Notes: generated from the letters alone by a model not told the origin. A stretch of 64,000 nt of DNA from Dethiosulfovibrio faecalis (GCF_021568795.1 NZ_JAKGUE010000012.1:1-64000), one strand, 5' to 3'; positions 33,956-41,798 are shown, counted from the first letter of the stretch. Numbers and translations are program-made.

Positions 33956-34954
33956 TTGAAGGAGATCAGATGCGGCTACCCCCACAACAGGCTAAGAAGA
34001 CTGAGAGGCAACGGGGCGCTTGCCGACTCCGTCCGCGAGACCATCCTGAGACCTGAACACATGATGCTTCCACTCTTCGTCGTCGAGGGGAAGGGGGTAA
34101 AGACCTCCATATCGTCTCTCCACGGCGTCGACCATATCAGCGTCGACAGGCTCTGCGAGGTGGTGGAACCAGCTATGGAGGCGGGCATAAAGAGGTTCCT
34201 TCTCTTCGGGGTACCGGAAGAAAAGGACCCCAGGGGGACCTCAGCCAGCGACGGGAAGGCTCCGGTCCAGAGGGCCGTCTCAGACATGAAGAAACGATAC
34301 GGAGACTCCATCCTCGTCGCAACGGACGTATGTCTCTGCCAGTACACCGACCACGGCCACTGCGGCATATTGAGGGAAGATGGATCGGTGGACAACGACG
34401 CCACCCTCCGCAGGCTGGCCGAGACCGCCGTCAGTCACGCCAGAAACGGAGCTCATATGGTAGCCCCGTCGGCCATGATGGACGGGCAGGTAGGAGCCAT
34501 CAGAAACGCCCTGGACGAAACTGGTTTCACAGAAACATCCATAATGGGATACTCGGCCAAGTTCCACTCCGCCTTTTACGGCCCCTTCAGGGAGGCTGCA
34601 CACAGCGCTCCCGGCAAAGGCGACCGCTCCAGCTATCAGATGGATCCCGCAAACGGCAGAGAGGCCATCAGAGAGGCCCTTCAGGACGAGGAGGAAGGGG
34701 CGGATATACTGATGGTAAAGCCCTCTCTGCTCTACATGGACGTGATATCCGAGATAAGAAAAAACTCTCTGCTCCCCATGGCTGCCTATATGGTCAGTGG
34801 AGAATACATGATGCTGCGACATGCCGCCGAGGCAGGGGCGCTGGACTGGAGGAAATCCATGCTGGAGGCCCACATGGCGCTTAGGCGGTCCGGAGCGGAC
34901 ATTGTAATAACCTACGGAGCGGTGGAGGTGGCACGATGGCTGAATCGATCCTGA
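33956..34954 (+). CDS. hemB: HemB, porphobilinogen synthase
   Basis: HemB condenses two 5-aminolevulinates to porphobilinogen. The 332-aa product begins with the family block NRLRRLRGNGALADSVRET and has the three zinc-binding cysteines in DVCLCQYTDHGHCG. The first active-site lysine is in GYSAKFHSAFYGPFREA and the second, Schiff-base lysine in DILMVKPSLLYMDV. A TTG at 33956 has AGAGGA 7 nt upstream and gives the usual N-terminus; the ATG at 33970 is out of frame. Its last 19 bp overlap exbB. Confidence 0.95.
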   Translation: MKEIRCGYPHNRLRRLRGNGALADSVRETILRPEHMMLPLFVVEGKGVKTSISSLHGVDHISVDRLCEVVEPAMEAGIKRFLLFGVPEEKDPRGTSASDGKAPVQRAVSDMKKRYGDSILVATDVCLCQYTDHGHCGILREDGSVDNDATLRRLAETAVSHARNGAHMVAPSAMMDGQVGAIRNALDETGFTETSIMGYSAKFHSAFYGPFREAAHSAPGKGDRSSYQMDPANGREAIREALQDEEEGADILMVKPSLLYMDVISEIRKNSLLPMAAYMVSGEYMMLRHAAEAGALDWRKSMLEAHMALRRSGADIVITYGAVEVARWLNRS

Positions 34955-35553
34955 GCTTTCTGAATCTAGGCGGACCGGTGGTCTGGTGCATAGCCGGACT
35001 TTCGGTGATAGGCTTAGCCGTGGTATTGGAAAGAACCTTCTTTTTCATAAAGTCCTGGGAGAATCCGGAAAAGGTCGAACAGGCCCTCTGCGAGCGACTT
35101 TACGAGGGAGATGCGGAGGGAGCCACATCGCTTCTCCGGGAAAAGGACACCTCTCTGAGACGGCTTTTCCTGGCCGGTGTCAACCATTGGAAGACCGACG
35201 GAGACTCGCTCAAGATGCTGCTGGACGGCCAGATAAGGAGAGAGGTCTTCAGATGGAGCAAGGGGCTGTCCATCCTCTCCGCCGTCGCCAGGATTGCTCC
35301 CCTACTCGGGCTCCTGGGGACAGTCCTAGGCATGGTGGATATCTTTCAATCCCTCCCCGAGACAGATCAGGCCCCTATGGTGGCCCTGGCCGGTGGAATA
35401 TGGAAGGCCCTGCTGACCACGGTGGCCGGGCTGGCTGTGGCCGTTCCGGCGGTTCTATTCCACTCGCTCCTTAGCTCCAAGGTTGACGATATCGAGGAAA
35501 CCCTCTCCAGAGGGGCGGACTTTATCCTCAGGGAAAAGATGATGAGACCGTGA
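34936..35553 (+). CDS. exbB: ExbB, TonB-system proton channel subunit
   Basis: This is an inner-membrane MotA/TolQ/ExbB family protein that uses the proton gradient to drive TonB. The 205-aa product has a first membrane segment at about 10-30 and a cytosolic part. Two more membrane segments lie at about 115-140 and 155-180 (IAPLLGLLGTVLGMVDIFQ and GIWKALLTTVAGLAVAVPA), the signature region. It starts inside the end of hemB behind GGAGGTGG. Together with exbD and tonB it closes the B12-controlled operon, presumably to power the BtuB-like receptor at 43917. Confidence 0.94.
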   Translation: MAESILSFLNLGGPVVWCIAGLSVIGLAVVLERTFFFIKSWENPEKVEQALCERLYEGDAEGATSLLREKDTSLRRLFLAGVNHWKTDGDSLKMLLDGQIRREVFRWSKGLSILSAVARIAPLLGLLGTVLGMVDIFQSLPETDQAPMVALAGGIWKALLTTVAGLAVAVPAVLFHSLLSSKVDDIEETLSRGADFILREKMMRP

Positions 35554-35930
35554 GACGCCGTCCTCAGGCGGACGTGGAGCTAACCCCTCTTATAGACGTC
35601 CTCTTCATTCTCATCATATTTTTCGTTTTGACAGCGTCCTTCGTGCAGGGACAGATACCGGTGGACCTCCCGGACGGGAGGGGGAACCCGCCGGAGGAAA
35701 AAGGGATAACCGTCACCATCTCTCACGACGGAACCATCTACTGGGACGACAGTCCCGTCGAAAAAGACGAGCTGATCGTAATAGCCAAAGAAGCGATCGC
35801 CGCCGGGAGGTCCCTGATACTCACCGCCGACCGTTCGATACCCTACGGAGACGTGGCGACCCTCCTCGACAGGATGAGGGAAAACGGCATAACCACCATA
35901 GGGCTCGGTCTCAAGGGAACCGAGCCGTGA
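35550..35930 (+). CDS. exbD: ExbD, TonB-system proton channel subunit
   Basis: ExbD is the single-span partner of ExbB. The 126-aa product has a short cytosolic start, one membrane helix with the essential aspartate (PLIDVLFILIIFFVLTASF, about 14-33) and a periplasmic domain of about 90 residues. The start is GTG, overlapping the exbB stop as GTGA. The stop overlaps tonB. Confidence 0.95.
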   Translation: MRRRPQADVELTPLIDVLFILIIFFVLTASFVQGQIPVDLPDGRGNPPEEKGITVTISHDGTIYWDDSPVEKDELIVIAKEAIAAGRSLILTADRSIPYGDVATLLDRMRENGITTIGLGLKGTEP

Positions 35931-36760
35931 AAAGATGGATCGTCACTATCGCGGCTAGTCTGATCCTCCATGCAGGGCTGCTATTTCTTCTACCGTGGAC
36001 CCCGAAGGAAAGCGACTCCATAGGAACCATATCGGTTAAATTGGTCAGGGCACGGTCGGAAACCGAGTCGTCCATGGGACAAGACGGCGGAAGAGCCATG
36101 GCTGAGACTCCTACGGAAATACCCAAGGCGGAAGAAGCTGCCCCGTTAAAACCAAGCACATCCAAGAAAATGGAAGAAAAACCCTCCACAAAAAAAGACT
36201 TAAAGACAGAGGCTCCAGAAAAGCCTCAAAAAACCGTCGAGAAAACGAAACCGGTCGTACAAAAAACACCTGCAGCCAAACCACGAAGGGAAACGACCGA
36301 AAAACCGAAGGTAGCGGAAAAAAAAGACGGCCCCGAGAAGAAAGTCTCCCTACCTCCTCAAAAAGAGGGCGGGGAAACTACAAAAGCCGCGGGGCAAGCT
36401 CCTCCTGGCAAAGGTCAGAAAGAAGGGACGTCTCAGAAAGAAGGACCCCACGAAGGAGATGGAGAAGCTAAAAAACCGGCCGCTTCATCTAGAGGGGAGA
36501 TACTGTCGGAACATGACGTGACCGTAAAACACAGGGAGATACCGGAATACCCCCTCATATCCAGGAAGAGAAAGGAACAGGGAACCGTCACGGTCTTGCT
36601 TTCGGTAAAAAAAGGCAGGGTGATCGAGACCAGGATAGAGAAAAGCTCCGGATCTCCAAGGCTGGACAAGGCCGCTCTTAAAGCCCTGAAGGGATGGCGT
36701 TTTTCCTCCGACCTCTCCGCCAAGGTCAGGATTCCCGTCCTGTTCAAGCTCACGAAATGA
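35927..36760 (+). CDS. tonB: TonB
   Basis: TonB is the periplasm-spanning protein that passes ExbBD energy to outer-membrane receptors. The 277-aa product has one N-terminal anchor (about 5-24, SLILHAGLLFLLPW). A long Lys/Glu/Pro/Thr-rich linker follows (about 60-190, for example EKPSTKKDLKTEAPEKPQK), then a C-terminal TonB domain (about 200-277, YPLISRKRKEQGTVTVLLSV and the helix LDKAALKALKGWRF). The linker favours KP/EK repeats. It is the last gene of the long operon and is followed by a strong terminator. Confidence 0.94.
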   Translation: MKRWIVTIAASLILHAGLLFLLPWTPKESDSIGTISVKLVRARSETESSMGQDGGRAMAETPTEIPKAEEAAPLKPSTSKKMEEKPSTKKDLKTEAPEKPQKTVEKTKPVVQKTPAAKPRRETTEKPKVAEKKDGPEKKVSLPPQKEGGETTKAAGQAPPGKGQKEGTSQKEGPHEGDGEAKKPAASSRGEILSEHDVTVKHREIPEYPLISRKRKEQGTVTVLLSVKKGRVIETRIEKSSGSPRLDKAALKALKGWRFSSDLSAKVRIPVLFKLTK

Positions 36761-36797
36761 GTAAAAGCGATCGGCCCGGGCCGATCGCTTTTACTAC
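36761..36797. terminator. Bidirectional terminator between tonB and the split-barrel gene
   Basis: A perfect palindrome GTAAAAGCGATCGGCC/GGCCGATCGCTTTTAC with T residues on both sides lies between two convergent genes. It should end the tonB transcript and the opposing one. Confidence 0.88.
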
Positions 36798-36830
36798 AGA
36801 ACACCTCTAAAAACTCGCGTTAGAGATTCC

Positions 36831-37208
36831 CTAAAGGAGCTTCTCCGCCCCCGAGTAGACTTCCTCCACCTTCAAGGCCGCTGCGGCGTGTCCCGGATGT
36901 TTTTCGGGATTCCAGGTCTTCATATCGTCGAAGATCGGACCGTTGTCGTGATACTCGATCTTGCCCTTGACCTGAAAGGACTTGCCCGCTTTGGTTATGA
37001 AAAGCAGAGATCCCTTTCCGCCTTTGGAGATATTCTTTCTGGTCTTGTCGAAATAATTATCCGCGACGACCAGTGTCTCGTCGTCGAAGCGGCTCACGCA
37101 GGTGGCATAGATGGAGTTAGGTACTCCCTCTCCATCCACGGTAGACAGGACTATTGCTCCGTCCCTGTCGTCCCAGGCCTCGCAAACGTTCTTCGGAAGT
37201 TTAGCCAT
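36831..37208 (-). CDS. Pyridoxamine 5'-phosphate oxidase-like flavin split-barrel protein
   Basis: This is a small protein of the FMN-binding split-barrel superfamily. The 125-aa product has the pattern GAIVLSTVDGEGVPNSIYAT in the first strands, TLVVADNYFDKTRKNISKG and GSLLFITKAGKSFQVKGKIE, as in short PNPOx-like proteins. Members bind flavin or related cofactors, and the reaction is not predictable here. GGGAGAGG stands 8 nt before the ATG. It has its own promoter overlapping the metI end, so it is probably only partly linked to metNIQ. Confidence 0.8.
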   Translation of the reverse strand: MAKLPKNVCEAWDDRDGAIVLSTVDGEGVPNSIYATCVSRFDDETLVVADNYFDKTRKNISKGGKGSLLFITKAGKSFQVKGKIEYHDNGPIFDDMKTWNPEKHPGHAAAALKVEEVYSGAEKLL

Positions 37209-37252
37209 AAAATCCTCTCCCTTTCTTAGAATGGACGAACTTTCACCGTGTT

Positions 37253-37281
37253 ATTATCCACCTGGAGGCGTTTTAATTCAA
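37253..37281 (-). promoter_or_regulatory. Sigma-70 promoter for the split-barrel gene
   Basis: On the minus strand there is TTGAAT (37281-37276), 17 bp, and GATAAT (37258-37253). The -35 box overlaps the last codons of metI. Confidence 0.6.
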
Positions 37282-37931
37282 GACTTTCTGGCCTTTCCGG
37301 CCATACGATCGCCCAAGGCCTGACATATCTGGACCATGGCTATCAGTATAACCACCGTGGCGAACATTATATCCATCCGAAACCTCTGATATCCATAGCG
37401 TATCGCCAGGTCTCCCAGACCTCCCCCTCCTACCGCACCAGCCATAGCCGAATAACCGATCAGGTTTATAACCGCCAGGGTGAGTCCAGATACGATGGCT
37501 GGCAGAGCCTCGGGGATAAGCACCTTGCCTATTATCTGACGGGGAGTGGCTCCCATGGACTGGGCAGCCTCCACCACTCCTCTATCGACCTCTTTCAACG
37601 CACCCTCCACTATCCGCCCCACGAAGGGGATAGCCGCCACCGCCAGGGGGACTACGGCGGCGTTTATGCCTATGGATGTACCCACGATCATCCTGGTGAC
37701 CGGTATAAGAAGCACCATCAATATGATGAACGGAGTGGACCTGGCGGCATTCACCACCGCCGAAAGAAGCCCGTTGACCTTTGGTCGCTCCAGTATCTCC
37801 CCTTTGGCCGTTACGTGGAGGAACACACCTAAGGGTATTCCGCAGATAAAGGAAATGGCCGAGGACATTCCCACCATGTAAAGTGTCTCGAGGAAAGAAC
37901 TAAACAGCACTCGCGACAGCTGAGTCCACAT
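37278..37931 (-). CDS. metI: MetI, methionine ABC transporter permease
   Basis: This is the inner-membrane permease of the D/L-methionine importer. The 217-aa product has five or so membrane segments, and the cytosolic coupling motif EAAQSMGATPRQIIGKVLIPEA lies in the second half (shown as AQSMGATPRQIIGKVLIPEA). It overlaps metN by 32 bp. It belongs to the metQ-metN-metI set behind the SAM riboswitch. Confidence 0.95.
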   Translation of the reverse strand: MWTQLSRVLFSSFLETLYMVGMSSAISFICGIPLGVFLHVTAKGEILERPKVNGLLSAVVNAARSTPFIILMVLLIPVTRMIVGTSIGINAAVVPLAVAAIPFVGRIVEGALKEVDRGVVEAAQSMGATPRQIIGKVLIPEALPAIVSGLTLAVINLIGYSAMAGAVGGGGLGDLAIRYGYQRFRMDIMFATVVILIAMVQICQALGDRMAGKARKS

Positions 37932-38961
37932 GGCCGATCACCTCCACTTTGAGATCCAGGGCGTTAAGATAGCCCAGAGCGGCGTCTCTCTCCCGTTCCT
38001 CCCCCGATAGATGAAGTACCAGGGTTCCGTAGGGAACCGACTGTATATGGTCTATCCTGGCGACCAAGATGTTTACGTCCACGTCGAAACGACGGAGCAT
38101 TCCGGAGATGACCGGCTCCGCCGCGGATGAGCCGAAGAACTGAAGCTGTACGACCGGTTCTCCCCCCACGGAATCGTCCTCCAGGAAGTCCAATCCGGCG
38201 AAACTCTCCGGAAGCTCCACCCCCACGACCTCTCGTAACATCTCCTTGGTGGCACCTTTCTTCGGAGAGGTGAAGACATCGAGAACCGTTCCCCTCTCCA
38301 CGATCCGTCCTCCCTCTATGACCGCCACGTGGGAGCAGACCTCCTTCACCACGTTCATCTCGTGGGTGATGAGGACTATGGTAAGACCGAGCTTTTCGTT
38401 GATCTTCCTGAGCAAGGCGAGCACCGACTTGGTCATCATGGGATCCAGGGCAGATGTAGCCTCGTCGGACAGAAGCACATCGGGGCGGTTGGCCAGGGCC
38501 CTGGCGATACCGACCCTCTGTTTCTGCCCTCCCGATAGCTGAGAGGGATACTGATCCCTCTTCTCCGCCAGTCCGACCAGATCCAACAGCTCCTCCACTC
38601 TGACCTCTATGTCGCCCTTGCTCCATCCGTCCAACTCCAAAGGCAGAGCCACGTTACCGAATATAGTTCGGTTAGACAGGAGGTTGAAGGACTGAAAGAT
38701 CATGCCTATCTTCTTTCTCGCCTCCCGAAGATCCCTTTCCCCCAGGGAGGTCAACTCCACGCCTCCCACCGTCACCCTGCCTGACGTAGGGCATTCCAGC
38801 AGGTTTATGCAGCGAACCAGGGTACTCTTTCCCGCTCCGCTCTGGCCTATTATCCCGAATATGGAGCCCCTGGGGATTTGAAGATCCACCCCGTCCAGAG
38901 CCTTCAGAGACGATCCGTCGGCCTCAAAGATCTTGCCGACCTTTTCCAGAAGTATGGTCAT
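37900..38961 (-). CDS. metN: MetN, methionine ABC transporter ATPase
   Basis: This is the ATP-binding subunit of the methionine importer. The 353-aa product has Walker A GQSGAGKSTLVRC near residue 38, signature LSGGQKQRVGIARAL, and Walker B VLLSDEATSALDP. The C-terminal domain (about 270-345) is of the NIL type, which senses methionine in MetN proteins. The gene lies 11 bp behind metQ. Confidence 0.95.
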   Translation of the reverse strand: MTILLEKVGKIFEADGSSLKALDGVDLQIPRGSIFGIIGQSGAGKSTLVRCINLLECPTSGRVTVGGVELTSLGERDLREARKKIGMIFQSFNLLSNRTIFGNVALPLELDGWSKGDIEVRVEELLDLVGLAEKRDQYPSQLSGGQKQRVGIARALANRPDVLLSDEATSALDPMMTKSVLALLRKINEKLGLTIVLITHEMNVVKEVCSHVAVIEGGRIVERGTVLDVFTSPKKGATKEMLREVVGVELPESFAGLDFLEDDSVGGEPVVQLQFFGSSAAEPVISGMLRRFDVDVNILVARIDHIQSVPYGTLVLHLSGEERERDAALGYLNALDLKVEVIGHVDSAVASAV

Positions 38962-38972
38962 ATCTCACGCCT

Positions 38973-39770
38973 CTACCAGGCCGGCACGAAGGAACCCTTG
39001 AATCGATCGAGAATGAACTTTCTGGTCTCATCGCTGTGATAGACCTCTATCAAAATCGCGATCCTCCGATCGTCCCTGTTATCCTCTCTGGCAGCGATGA
39101 TGTTGGCGAAAGGGGAGGTCTCGGGATCCTCGAGGAGGATGGCATCCTCCAGGGGCGATAGCCCCGCCTCCACTGCGTAATTGACGTTAACAGCTCCCAT
39201 ATCCACGTCGTCCAGGACCCTGGGAAGCTGAGGGGCCTCTATCTCCACGAATTTAATTCCCTTGGAATTTTCCACCACGTCCAGCACGGAAGCCCTGTAG
39301 CCCACTCCGTCGGCGAGCTTTATAAAACCCTTTTCCTCCAGCAAAGCCAGAGCTCTTCCTACGTTGGCCGGATCGTTGGGAACCGAGACCTTGGCTCCTT
39401 CCCTCAGATCATCCACGTCGTCTATCTTTTTGGAGTAGAATCCCATGGGACAGACCACCGTCTTTGCCACGGATACCAGACTGTACCCTCTGTCTTGGTT
39501 TTGGGTATCCATGAAAAGCCCGTGCTGATAGGAGTTGGCATCCAGATCTCCCTGGTCCAGGGCAGCGTTGGGAGTTATATAATCGTTAAAGCTATAGACC
39601 TGGAGATCGATACCACGATCCTTTAAACGATCCTTCAGAAACTCCAGTATCTCGGCGTGAGGTCCGGCGGTGGCGCCGACCTTCAGGACCGAGAGATCTT
39701 CGGCGTTGGAACCGGTCGCCACGGACAGAGAGAACAGAAAAACGAACAGATAAGCGATATATTTTTTCAT
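38973..39770 (-). CDS. metQ: MetQ, methionine-binding protein
   Basis: This is the periplasmic substrate-binding protein of the importer. The 265-aa product starts at ATG 39770, behind AGGAGG, with signal peptide KKYIAYLFVFLFSLSVATG. The mature part begins with LKVGATAGPHAEIL as in the NlpA/MetQ family, followed by VYSFNDYITPNAALDQGDLDAN (shown in part by its ends). Most MetQ proteins are lipoproteins. Here no lipobox cysteine follows the hydrophobic stretch, so the protein looks soluble and periplasmic. An upstream extension to 39812 has no ribosome-binding site. Confidence 0.94.
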   Translation of the reverse strand: MKKYIAYLFVFLFSLSVATGSNAEDLSVLKVGATAGPHAEILEFLKDRLKDRGIDLQVYSFNDYITPNAALDQGDLDANSYQHGLFMDTQNQDRGYSLVSVAKTVVCPMGFYSKKIDDVDDLREGAKVSVPNDPANVGRALALLEEKGFIKLADGVGYRASVLDVVENSKGIKFVEIEAPQLPRVLDDVDMGAVNVNYAVEAGLSPLEDAILLEDPETSPFANIIAAREDNRDDRRIAILIEVYHSDETRKFILDRFKGSFVPAW

Positions 39771-39847
39771 CTCAGAACCTCCTGTGGATTTGTCTTGGTC
39801 TTTCCGAATCAAAAAACGATGAAACTCTCTACCCCTCCCTTCAAGAA

Positions 39848-39883
39848 TAAAAAAACCGGGATCCCCCGTACGGAGATCCCGGT
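39848..39883 (-). terminator. Second terminator hairpin after the Met/Cys-rich small ORF
   Basis: On the minus strand the arms ACCGGGATC and GATCCCGGT flank a loop, followed by six T. It lies between the small ORF and metQ, so metQ transcription must read through it or start after it. Confidence 0.85.
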
Positions 39884-39886
39884 AAG

Positions 39887-39912
39887 AAAAAACGGCTACG
39901 ATAGATTAGCCG
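39887..39912 (-). terminator. Terminator hairpin overlapping the stop of the small ORF
   Basis: On the minus strand, CGGCTA, an 8-nt loop and TAGCCG are followed by T6. The upstream arm contains the last codons and stop of the 27-codon ORF, so a ribosome at the stop would cover it. That arrangement suggests attenuation linked to translation. Confidence 0.65.
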
Positions 39913-39989
39913 CCGTATTCTCCCTCAGGAGCCCCGCAGAGACAGCACATCATATCGCACATCATCATGTTGGAATCGCTGAGTCTCAT
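39906..39989 (-). CDS. 27-aa Met- and Cys-rich small ORF (leader peptide or microprotein)
   Basis: This is a 27-codon ORF between the SAM riboswitch terminator and metQ. It starts with ATG behind GAGAGGAGAA and ends with TAA. The peptide has six methionines and four cysteines, concentrated in residues 8-18 (MMMCDMMCCLC); the rest reads MRLSDSN at the front and GAPEGEYGG at the end. It is too short for ordinary gene finders. It could be a leader peptide that tests Met-tRNA or Cys-tRNA supply, or a thiol/metal-binding microprotein that is itself the gene under the riboswitch. The good ribosome-binding site argues that it is translated. Confidence 0.7.
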   Translation of the reverse strand: MRLSDSNMMMCDMMCCLCGAPEGEYGG

Positions 39990-40007
39990 AGGCGGGTTCT
40001 CCTCTCT

Positions 40008-40050
40008 AAAAAAATAGATGCCTCTTCCGACTTAGAGGAAGAGGCATCCA
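40008..40050 (-). terminator. Terminator of the SAM riboswitch
   Basis: On the minus strand the arms GATGCCTCTTCC and GGAAGAGGCATC flank a short loop and run into TATTTTTTT. It follows the SAM aptamer by about 20 nt and is the expected expression platform. Confidence 0.9.
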
Positions 40051-40068
40051 TAAAAAGCGATAAAAGCC

Positions 40069-40173
40069 TCGACCATCTGCCAGGAATTCCTGCTGGATTT
40101 GGCACCGTCTCGCTATCGCGAAGGTTGCCGCGACTTCGTAGGGCCAGTCCCTCCGCCGCTCTGGATGGTTCGA
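40069..40173 (-). ncRNA. SAM-I (S-box) riboswitch aptamer
   Basis: On the minus strand the aptamer has P1 arms around CCATC/GATGG and the S-box core GCGGAGGGACTGGCCC. It then shows GCGGCAACC and GGTGCCAAATCCAGCAGG, in the canonical order. A terminator follows. It lies upstream of the small ORF and metQNI, so methionine import should be shut off when SAM is plentiful. Confidence 0.93.
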
Positions 40174-40197
40174 TCTATTTTTAGGTTAATGACGTGC

Positions 40198-40226
40198 ATT
40201 ATATACGCCGCCGGAGCACACGTCAA
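40198..40226 (-). promoter_or_regulatory. Strong sigma-70 promoter for the SAM riboswitch transcript
   Basis: On the minus strand, TTGACG (40226-40221), a 17-bp spacer and a perfect TATAAT (40203-40198) place the transcription start about 20-25 nt before the aptamer. Confidence 0.9.
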
Positions 40227-40236
40227 CGGTTAAAAA

Positions 40237-40830
40237 TCATTCCCTTCTTAGAGGACAACTTTCATGAAATGGGCAACCTCGGCATAGAAAGGTGACCCTA
40301 TCGGTCCCCTCTCCGATGGGGACTACCCCAATCCAAGAATAGGACGGGCTCAGCTGTCCGTCGGGAAGGACCGACATTCCCAGTCTCTCCAGGGGCAATC
40401 CCCTGCCCAAATCCAGGTTCACCGATAGATCCATATTCCCGGCGGATCCTGGAGTGTGAAAAGCCCCGACAGGGAGTCCTTTCCCCTCGCCCTCGGATCG
40501 GACTATCTCGAAAAAACGCTCCTGCCCCTTTCCCAATAAAGCTATCGTCATGGCCGCGGAAAAAGCTCTCTCCTCTTCCGCTATCCGGGAAAGTTCATCT
40601 CCGACCGTTCCTCCCCCTACCATAAGAGACGATACGCCAGGCCCCCATTCTCCCCGTCTTTCCACCGATTCCGGGGACAGATAGGCCCAGGCCAGAACGG
40701 GCTTGGCCAATCGGTAAAGTCTGTGAAGTCGGCCATCCATGGAATCCGGCTCCTCCAAATTCCACCGAGACAGAGCGTCCTCCACTTCGCTACGGGAAAG
40801 GACGGCATCCAATATCTCTATCGAGGACAT
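40237..40830 (-). CDS. Stand-alone MetH activation-domain-like protein
   Basis: This 197-aa protein seems related to the vitamin B12-dependent methionine synthase activation domain. The C-terminal part has the pattern LGMSVLPDGQLSPSYSWIG followed by a cysteine cluster (CRGCPFHESCPLR). This corresponds to the IGV-LT-G-M-P-KS-S-IG plus CxxC-CxxR end of stand-alone activation-domain proteins. The middle (ERAFSAAMTIALLGKGQERFF) fits the helix before it. The protein lies last in the B12-uptake operon, overlapping btuD by 13 bp. A role in binding or reducing imported corrinoid is inference; the family match is by eye. Confidence 0.6.
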   Translation of the reverse strand: MSSIEILDAVLSRSEVEDALSRWNLEEPDSMDGRLHRLYRLAKPVLAWAYLSPESVERRGEWGPGVSSLMVGGGTVGDELSRIAEEERAFSAAMTIALLGKGQERFFEIVRSEGEGKGLPVGAFHTPGSAGNMDLSVNLDLGRGLPLERLGMSVLPDGQLSPSYSWIGVVPIGEGTDRVTFLCRGCPFHESCPLRRE

Positions 40831-41798
40831 CGCGGACTTTCCCTATCGCCGGACAAAACGTCTATCACCGAGTCCAGCCGTACATGCTCGGAGACCACCC
40901 CTTCGTCGTCGATACGAAACAGGATATCTCCGTCATCGACCGACACGAAAAGACGATGGCTGGAAGATCCCAAGGCGAAACCACCTCGTCTGAGTCCTCG
41001 GAGGACCCAATATGAGAGATGGTCCGGACAACTAAGCTCCACCGTTACGGAGGCATCGGGATAGTCCGGTTCCGGTCTTTCCAGAGGATCCCAGTTCCTA
41101 GGCTGGCCGTATGCATCTCCGAAGGCTCCTCGCAAGACCAGATCCTCCGGAGATCCCACGGATATCACTCCGTCGACTATCAAGAGACATCTGTCCGACT
41201 GGGAAAGAGCCAGGTCCAGGTCATGAAGCGAAAGCAAAACGGAGATATCCCTCTCCTTAGCCAATCGTCTAAGTCTCCGAAGTACCTCTACCCTTCTGGG
41301 CTGGTCCAAAAAAGACGTCGGCTCGTCCAATATCAGGAGTGACGGATCCTGAGCCAAAGCCCTGGCTACGTGGACCCTCTGAAGCTCCCCATCACTGAGT
41401 TCCGTCAGCTGTCTACCCGCCAACTCCATGGCCCCCATATCCTCCATCGCCCTGACGCATCTGTCTTCATCACGATCCCTGGAGAAACGCCCCTGTTCCA
41501 CCAACTCCAACGCAGTCATACCCCAGGGTCTAGGTCTGTCGGAAAGGGCGGCTCCTACTATTCTGGCTCTCTTCAAAGGAGAATAGGACTCCAACGGAGC
41601 GCCGTCCAACAGGACGACACCGTCGAGAGATGGCTGAAGTCCCAGGAGAGTCCTCAGGGCCGTGGATTTGCCCGATCCGTTGGGACCCAACAGAGAGACG
41701 ACCTCTCCTCGAAAGAGGGAAAAATCCATCCCAGATACGACTATCCTGTCCCTATATCCCACGGCCAACCCAATAGATCGAAGTATAGGGTCTTTCAT
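40818..41798 (-). CDS. btuD: BtuD-like corrinoid ABC transporter ATPase
   Basis: This is the ATP-binding subunit for BtuC. The 326-aa product has Walker A SLLGPNGSGKSTALR near residue 40, signature LSDGELQRVHVARAL and Walker B LLILDEPTSFLDQP. The switch His is in LSLHDLDLAL. The start ATG at 41798 overlaps the btuC stop as ATGA behind GGTGGAG. About 75 extra residues follow the ABC domain (from about 250 on, Asp- and Val-rich), not seen in E. coli BtuD (about 250 aa). The signature reads LSDGE instead of LSGGQ, which is common in this subfamily. Confidence 0.92.
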   Translation of the reverse strand: MKDPILRSIGLAVGYRDRIVVSGMDFSLFRGEVVSLLGPNGSGKSTALRTLLGLQPSLDGVVLLDGAPLESYSPLKRARIVGAALSDRPRPWGMTALELVEQGRFSRDRDEDRCVRAMEDMGAMELAGRQLTELSDGELQRVHVARALAQDPSLLILDEPTSFLDQPRRVEVLRRLRRLAKERDISVLLSLHDLDLALSQSDRCLLIVDGVISVGSPEDLVLRGAFGDAYGQPRNWDPLERPEPDYPDASVTVELSCPDHLSYWVLRGLRRGGFALGSSSHRLFVSVDDGDILFRIDDEGVVSEHVRLDSVIDVLSGDRESPRCPR

